Assembly: GCA_000715685.1 (NCBI GenBank)
Contig: KL569479.1
Location: forward strand, 3,494-10,775
Direction: 5' to 3'
DNA from: Streptomyces lilacinus
GTDB taxonomy: Bacteria; Actinomycetota; Actinomycetes; Streptomycetales; Streptomycetaceae
Length of the DNA stretch: 7,282 nucleotides
Part shown: in pieces, positions 4,964 to 7,282 of the stretch
Numbering within the stretch: position 1 is the first letter of the stretch
Layout of the letters: each line of letters opens with the position of its first letter
Position numbers and translations under genes: made by a program
The notes under the pieces: model-generated
What the model saw: only the letters and a program-made list of their open reading frames with translations
The model's database searches: none
What the model was told of the DNA's origin: nothing

Positions 4964-4968
4964 AAGAC

Positions 4969-5445
4969 GTGACCATCGTCAAGGAACGGCCCGCGATCGA
5001 CGCGGGAACCCTGGTCAGCGCGGAGCTGCGGGAGACCATCGCCGCCGACGTACGAGCCAAGTACGACCACATCCCGGCGGACATGGCGTACCGGGGCGTG
5101 GGCCAGATGCTGGCGTTCGTGGCCGCCAGCGCGGCCAGTGAGAAGCCGCTGAGCCCGTCCCCGCTGGTGGACGACTTCTGGCACGCGTTCGTCCTGCGGA
5201 CCAAGGCGTACGCCGACTTCTGCCAGGAGACCTTCGGGAAGTTCGTCCACCACCAGCCCGGGTTCCTGGATCGTGAGGAGCACGGCGGGGGCAAGGGCCT
5301 TCGCGCCCGGACCGTGGACGCCATCCAGACGGCCGGGTACGCAGTCGATCTGGAGTTCTGGCCGGAGCTGGACATCGCCGACTGCTCGCAGTGCCACGCC
5401 AACTGCCACAACAGCCCGAAGCACAACGCCGCCAAGACCAGCTGA
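4969..5445 (+). CDS. GRDP/glycine-rich-domain-like protein with Cys-rich C-terminus
   Basis: This is a 158-aa cytoplasmic protein. The core VDDFWHAFVLRTKAYADFC (67-85) followed by FVHHQP (92-97) matches the WH...TxxY...C...F-HH-P pattern of bacterial relatives of the plant GRDP/DUF1399 family, which have no defined chemistry; the His residues may bind a metal. A helical segment before it (20-56) and an RTVDAIQTAGYAVDLEFWPE segment (114-133) follow the same family layout. The C-terminus carries DCSQCHANCHNS with Cys 139, 142 and 146 and interspersed His, another possible metal-binding or modifiable site. The start is GTG with a very strong ribosome binding site. The next gene is a methyltransferase, but a sequencing-adapter sequence lies between the two, so the operon relation is not certain. 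Confidence 0.7.
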   Translation: MTIVKERPAIDAGTLVSAELRETIAADVRAKYDHIPADMAYRGVGQMLAFVAASAASEKPLSPSPLVDDFWHAFVLRTKAYADFCQETFGKFVHHQPGFLDREEHGGGKGLRARTVDAIQTAGYAVDLEFWPELDIADCSQCHANCHNSPKHNAAKTS

Positions 5446-5457
5446 TCAGCGCACAGG

Positions 5458-5480
5458 CTGTCTCTGTGTATAAGAGACAG
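5458..5480. other. Tn5 mosaic-end (tagmentation adapter) sequence, likely assembly artefact
   Basis: TGTGTATAAGAGACAG at 5465-5480 is identical to the inner 16 bases of the 19-bp Tn5 mosaic end used in transposase-based sequencing libraries. Just before it, CTGTCTCT (5458-5465) is the beginning of the same element in reverse, so two partial mosaic ends lie head to head. The nine bases on either side (5449-5457 and 5481-5489) do not match, so there is no target duplication as expected for a real Tn5 insertion. This AT-rich block is unlike its surroundings. The most likely explanation is untrimmed adapter joining two fragments. Confidence 0.85.
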
Positions 5481-5519
5481 GTGCGGCTGGCCGTGCCCAT
5501 GAACACGACGGAGGAGCAC

Positions 5520-6194
5520 GTGACCGACACGATGGCGTGGGACACCTACGCCCGCAGGAAGCCCGGCGGCCGGCGGGAGACGAACGCCAAGGGTGAGACC
5601 ACCTGGTTCAACTGGACCCAGTACCCGGACCACGGACCCGGCGTCGATGTCCTGGGCGCACACGAGAACGCAGCGTTCCTGGAGCTGGGGTGCGGCACCG
5701 GCGGGAACCTCGCGCACATCGCCACCCTTGGGCATCGCGCCGTCGGCGTCGACGTCTCCCCCGTCCAGCTCGACGCCGCCCGCGAGCGATGGGGCGACCT
5801 GCCAGGCCTGGAACTGCACCAGCGCGGCGCGCTCGACTTCATGAGCGAGACCGCCGACCGCTTCGACGCCGTGTACTCCGTCTTCGGCGCCGTCTGGTTC
5901 ACCGACCCGGACCAGATGCTCCCCGCCATCCGTCAGGTGCTGAAGCCCGGCGGGGTACTGGCCTTCTCCCAGCGACCTGCGGTCGAAGGCTGCTACGGCT
6001 GCCAGGCGTCCTACATCAACCAGGCCGACGACCCGAACCCGCTCGTCGTCAAGCGCTGGGACTACACCCCCGAAATGTGGGCCGACCGACTGAAGCAGTA
6101 CGGGTTCCGCTACCCCCTGGCGAACGAGATCAGCCCGCCCGACGGATGGAAGACCGGCACGCTCCTGGTGCGAACGCTGGCACCCGGGGCCTGA
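5520..6194 (+). CDS. Class I SAM-dependent methyltransferase
   Basis: The 224-aa product has a Rossmann-type methyltransferase fold. Motif I is FLELGCGTGGNLAHIA (53-68), the acidic ribose-binding residue is D78 in VGVDVS, the post-II region is RFDAVYSVFGAVWFTDP (114-130) and LKPGGVLAFS (141-150) is the motif before strand beta5. The cap region contains GCYGC (157-161) and a Trp-rich DYTPEMWADRL helix. The substrate is unknown; the overall form is that of small-molecule or peptide methyltransferases. GTG 5520 is preferred because GGAGG (5510-5514) lies 5 nt upstream. ATG 5499 is in frame but has no site, and longer frames read back through the adapter sequence. It is followed by two terminator hairpins, so it ends a transcript. 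Its link to the GRDP-like gene is plausible but crosses the suspect junction. Confidence 0.88.
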   Translation: MTDTMAWDTYARRKPGGRRETNAKGETTWFNWTQYPDHGPGVDVLGAHENAAFLELGCGTGGNLAHIATLGHRAVGVDVSPVQLDAARERWGDLPGLELHQRGALDFMSETADRFDAVYSVFGAVWFTDPDQMLPAIRQVLKPGGVLAFSQRPAVEGCYGCQASYINQADDPNPLVVKRWDYTPEMWADRLKQYGFRYPLANEISPPDGWKTGTLLVRTLAPGA

Positions 6195-6201
6195 GCCCCG
6201 G
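6184..6201 (+). terminator. Hairpin over methyltransferase stop codon
   Basis: CCGGGGC (6184-6190) and GCCCCGG (6195-6201) form a perfect 7-bp stem whose 4-nt loop CTGA contains the stop codon. Together with the larger stem 12 nt downstream it makes a tandem terminator. Confidence 0.5.
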
Positions 6202-6212
6202 CCTCTGGGCCC

Positions 6213-6254
6213 GAGCGGGCACCCCGCCCAGCCGGACGGGTGGCGTGCCCGCTC
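6213..6254 (+). terminator. Strong terminator hairpin after methyltransferase
   Basis: GAGCGGGCAC (6213-6222) and GTGCCCGCTC (6245-6254) are perfect reverse complements, and the interior can pair further (CCGCCC region with GGGTGG region). The stem begins 19 nt after the stop codon, and sequence turns AT-rich just beyond it, consistent with the end of the transcript. Confidence 0.7.
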
Positions 6255-6274
6255 AGCGATTCTCTAAATGAGAC

Positions 6275-6302
6275 TTGACACAGAGACCTCAAGAATTGGT
6301 CT
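6275..6302 (+). promoter_or_regulatory. TTGACA promoter element upstream of HD gene
   Basis: TTGACA (6275-6280) is a perfect -35 box in an AT-rich stretch. TGGTCT (6297-6302), 16 nt downstream, is the best-placed but poor -10 candidate and lies inside the DasR-like palindrome. The HD gene starts 66 nt further on, so a leader would be present. A second weak box, CACAAT at 6355-6360, could instead give a leaderless transcript. Confidence 0.35.
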
Positions 6303-6310
6303 AGACATGT
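6295..6310. promoter_or_regulatory. DasR-type operator (dre-like) site
   Basis: ATTGGTCTAGACATGT has the GGTCTAGAC core and most flanking bases of the streptomycete DasR-responsive element, known to me as roughly ACTGGTCTAGACCACT. DasR is the GntR-family regulator of N-acetylglucosamine and chitin use. The right half-site is imperfect. The site overlaps the possible -10 region and is flanked by CTTGAC (6274-6279) and GTCAAG (6312-6317). Regulation of the following gene by DasR is inferred. Confidence 0.5.
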
Positions 6311-6367
6311 AGTCAAGCCTGCCACACCCGCCGCCCGGGCAGAAAGCGGTACTCCACAATTGGACGC

Positions 6368-7009
6368 ATGGCACTCCACGAGTCCCTGCGCGCCCGCTGG
6401 CGGCAGACCGTCGTCCAGGTCCGTCCCGGCCCGGGGCCCGACCCCGGTCCGTACGTCGACGACCTGCTCACCCGCTGGAGCGAGCCCCAGCGCCGCTACC
6501 ACACGCTGGACCACCTCTCCGATCTCCTCGGGCACCTCGACACGCTCGCCCCGCACGCCAAGGACATCGAGACCGTCCGGCTCGCGGGCTGGTTCCACGA
6601 CGCCGTCTACCGCCCCGACCGCTCCGAGAACGAGGAGCGCTCCGCGCACCTCGCCGAGCGCGCCCTGCCCGAGCTCGGCGTCGACGCGGCCCGTACCGCC
6701 GAGGTCGCCCGGCTCGTCCGGCTCACCGCGAGCCACGACCCCGACCCCGGCGACCGCGACGGCGAGACGCTGTGCGACGCCGACCTCGCCGTCCTCGGCG
6801 GCACGCCGCAGGAGTACGCGGCGTACGCGGCGGCCGTCCGCGAGGAGTACGGGTTCGTGCCCGACGACCTCTTCCGCCAGGGCCGCGCGGCCGTGCTGCG
6901 CCAACTGCTCGACCTGCCCCGCCTCTTCCGCACGCCCCTCGGCCACGACCGCTGGGAACTGCTGGCACGACGCAACCTCTCCACCGAGTTGGATCTGCTC
7001 ACCGGCTGA
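6368..7009 (+). CDS. HD-superfamily metal-dependent phosphohydrolase, COG4339-like
   Basis: The 213-aa product matches the family of predicted HD-domain phosphohydrolases: RYHTLDHL at 43-50 (first His), WFHDAVY at 75-81 with the HD doublet at 77-78, NEERSA at 88-93, T-x2-H at 120-123, and DADLAVLGG at 137-145 with the metal-binding Asp. It ends with the usual YAAYAAAVREEYGFV and the GRAAVLRQLL...LFRTP helices. The length is typical and all expected metal ligands are present. The natural substrate of this family is not established. There is no good ribosome binding site before ATG 6368; a leaderless start from CACAAT at 6355-6360 is possible. Third codon positions are almost all G or C with heavy use of CTC, GTC and CGC, unlike the left-hand genes, so this looks like native host sequence. 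Confidence 0.88.
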   Translation: MALHESLRARWRQTVVQVRPGPGPDPGPYVDDLLTRWSEPQRRYHTLDHLSDLLGHLDTLAPHAKDIETVRLAGWFHDAVYRPDRSENEERSAHLAERALPELGVDAARTAEVARLVRLTASHDPDPGDRDGETLCDADLAVLGGTPQEYAAYAAAVREEYGFVPDDLFRQGRAAVLRQLLDLPRLFRTPLGHDRWELLARRNLSTELDLLTG

Positions 7010-7032
7010 ATCCCGCTGAATTGCCCAGGCCG

Positions 7033-7049
7033 GCGCGGGAATACCGCGC
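7033..7049. promoter_or_regulatory. GCGCGG-GAATA-CCGCGC inverted repeat before efflux gene
   Basis: Perfect 6-bp arms (7033-7038 and 7044-7049) surround GAATA, 24 nt after the HD stop codon and 4 nt before the earliest possible start of the transporter. It could be an operator for the efflux gene or a short terminator of the HD gene. Confidence 0.4.
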
Positions 7050-7052
7050 GGC

Positions 7053-7282
7053 ATGATCGCGCTGGCAATCGATATGCCGAACACCAGCCCCCCACGCTCC
7101 GCCATGCCCGTCGCCGTCTATGTGCTCGGCCTGTCCGTCTTCGCCCTGGGGACGTCCGAGTTCATGCTCTCGGGGCTGCTCCAGCCGCTCGCCCGGGACA
7201 TGGACGTCTCCATTCCCACGGCCGGACTGCTGGTCTCGGCCTTCGCGATCGGCATGGTGGTCGGCGCGCCCCTGCTGGCGGC
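7053..7282 (+). CDS. Cmx/CmrA-type MFS drug efflux transporter, 3' truncated
   Basis: Only the first 76 codons are in the window. The sequence AVYVLGLSVFALGTSEFMLSG (first membrane helix, continuing GLLQPLARDMDVS) and AGLLVSAFAIGMVVGAPLLA (second helix) are the signature of major facilitator efflux pumps of the chloramphenicol-resistance Cmx/CmrA/CmlR group, which export the drug in exchange for protons. Three in-frame ATGs are possible: 7053, 7074 and 7104. None has a clear ribosome binding site. Family N-termini commonly begin near MPVAVYVLG, which favours 7104, while 7053 gives the longest product. Substrate specificity cannot be judged from this fragment. Confidence 0.85.
   Translation, partial: MIALAIDMPNTSPPRSAMPVAVYVLGLSVFALGTSEFMLSGLLQPLARDMDVSIPTAGLLVSAFAIGMVVGAPLLA

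Noticed and set aside
5441..5450. GCTGATCAGC palindrome over the stop codon of the GRDP-like gene
   Set aside because: Ten bases is too short to claim an operator or terminator and is expected by chance at this frequency.
5458..5480. Genuine Tn5-type transposon scar
   Set aside because: The 9-bp flanks differ, so there is no target-site duplication, and the head-to-head partial ends are typical of library adapter joining.
5391..5519. Longer start for the methyltransferase at ATG 5391 or ATG 5499
   Set aside because: The first reads through the preceding gene and the adapter sequence; the second lacks a ribosome binding site, whereas GTG 5520 has GGAGG with 5-nt spacing.

Overview
The window looks like chromosomal or integrated-element DNA of a Streptomyces or close relative. 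It has strong G+C bias, GTG as well as ATG starts, GGAGG-type ribosome binding sites, and families typical of streptomycetes (DUF5753-type XRE regulator, DUF6879 protein, Cmx/CmrA-type efflux pump). No integrase, excisionase, transposase, tRNA, rRNA or CRISPR array is visible.

Left part (1-2380): the C-terminal part of a DUF3631-type P-loop ATPase, a family common on actinobacterial plasmids, integrative elements and phages, is followed by a coiled-coil protein of unknown function. Converging on these from the minus strand is a small secreted Trp-rich protein whose codon use is unlike its neighbours. The stretch looks like the edge of a mobile or accessory module.

Middle (2381-4645): about 600 bases without a gene hold several hairpins, the largest with 17-bp arms. 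They are followed by a compact regulatory operon: an 80-aa protein, an overlapping DUF6879 protein and an XRE/DUF5753 regulator, arranged like the Xre/DUF397 toxin-antitoxin-like cassettes of streptomycetes. Tandem CGTRGA repeats with a 10-bp period lie just before this operon and again just after it. The second set touches the -35 box of the promoter of the next gene, so the regulator probably binds both.

Right-middle (4652-6254): a 74-aa CxCPRC protein, a protein resembling the GRDP/glycine-rich-domain family with a Cys-rich C-terminus, and a class I SAM-dependent methyltransferase with tandem terminator hairpins. Between the last two genes lies a Tn5 mosaic-end (tagmentation adapter) sequence flanked by its own partial inverted copy. 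The assembly is therefore suspect at 5458-5480, and the adjacency of these two genes needs checking.

Right edge (6255-7282): an AT-rich promoter region with a DasR-like operator, an HD-superfamily phosphohydrolase (COG4339-like) with very strong G/C third-position bias, and the start of a Cmx/CmrA-type drug efflux transporter. This part reads like core or chromosomal-arm Streptomyces DNA. The window is therefore a mosaic: replication-module remnant, regulatory cassette, small Cys-protein/methyltransferase cluster, then host genes.
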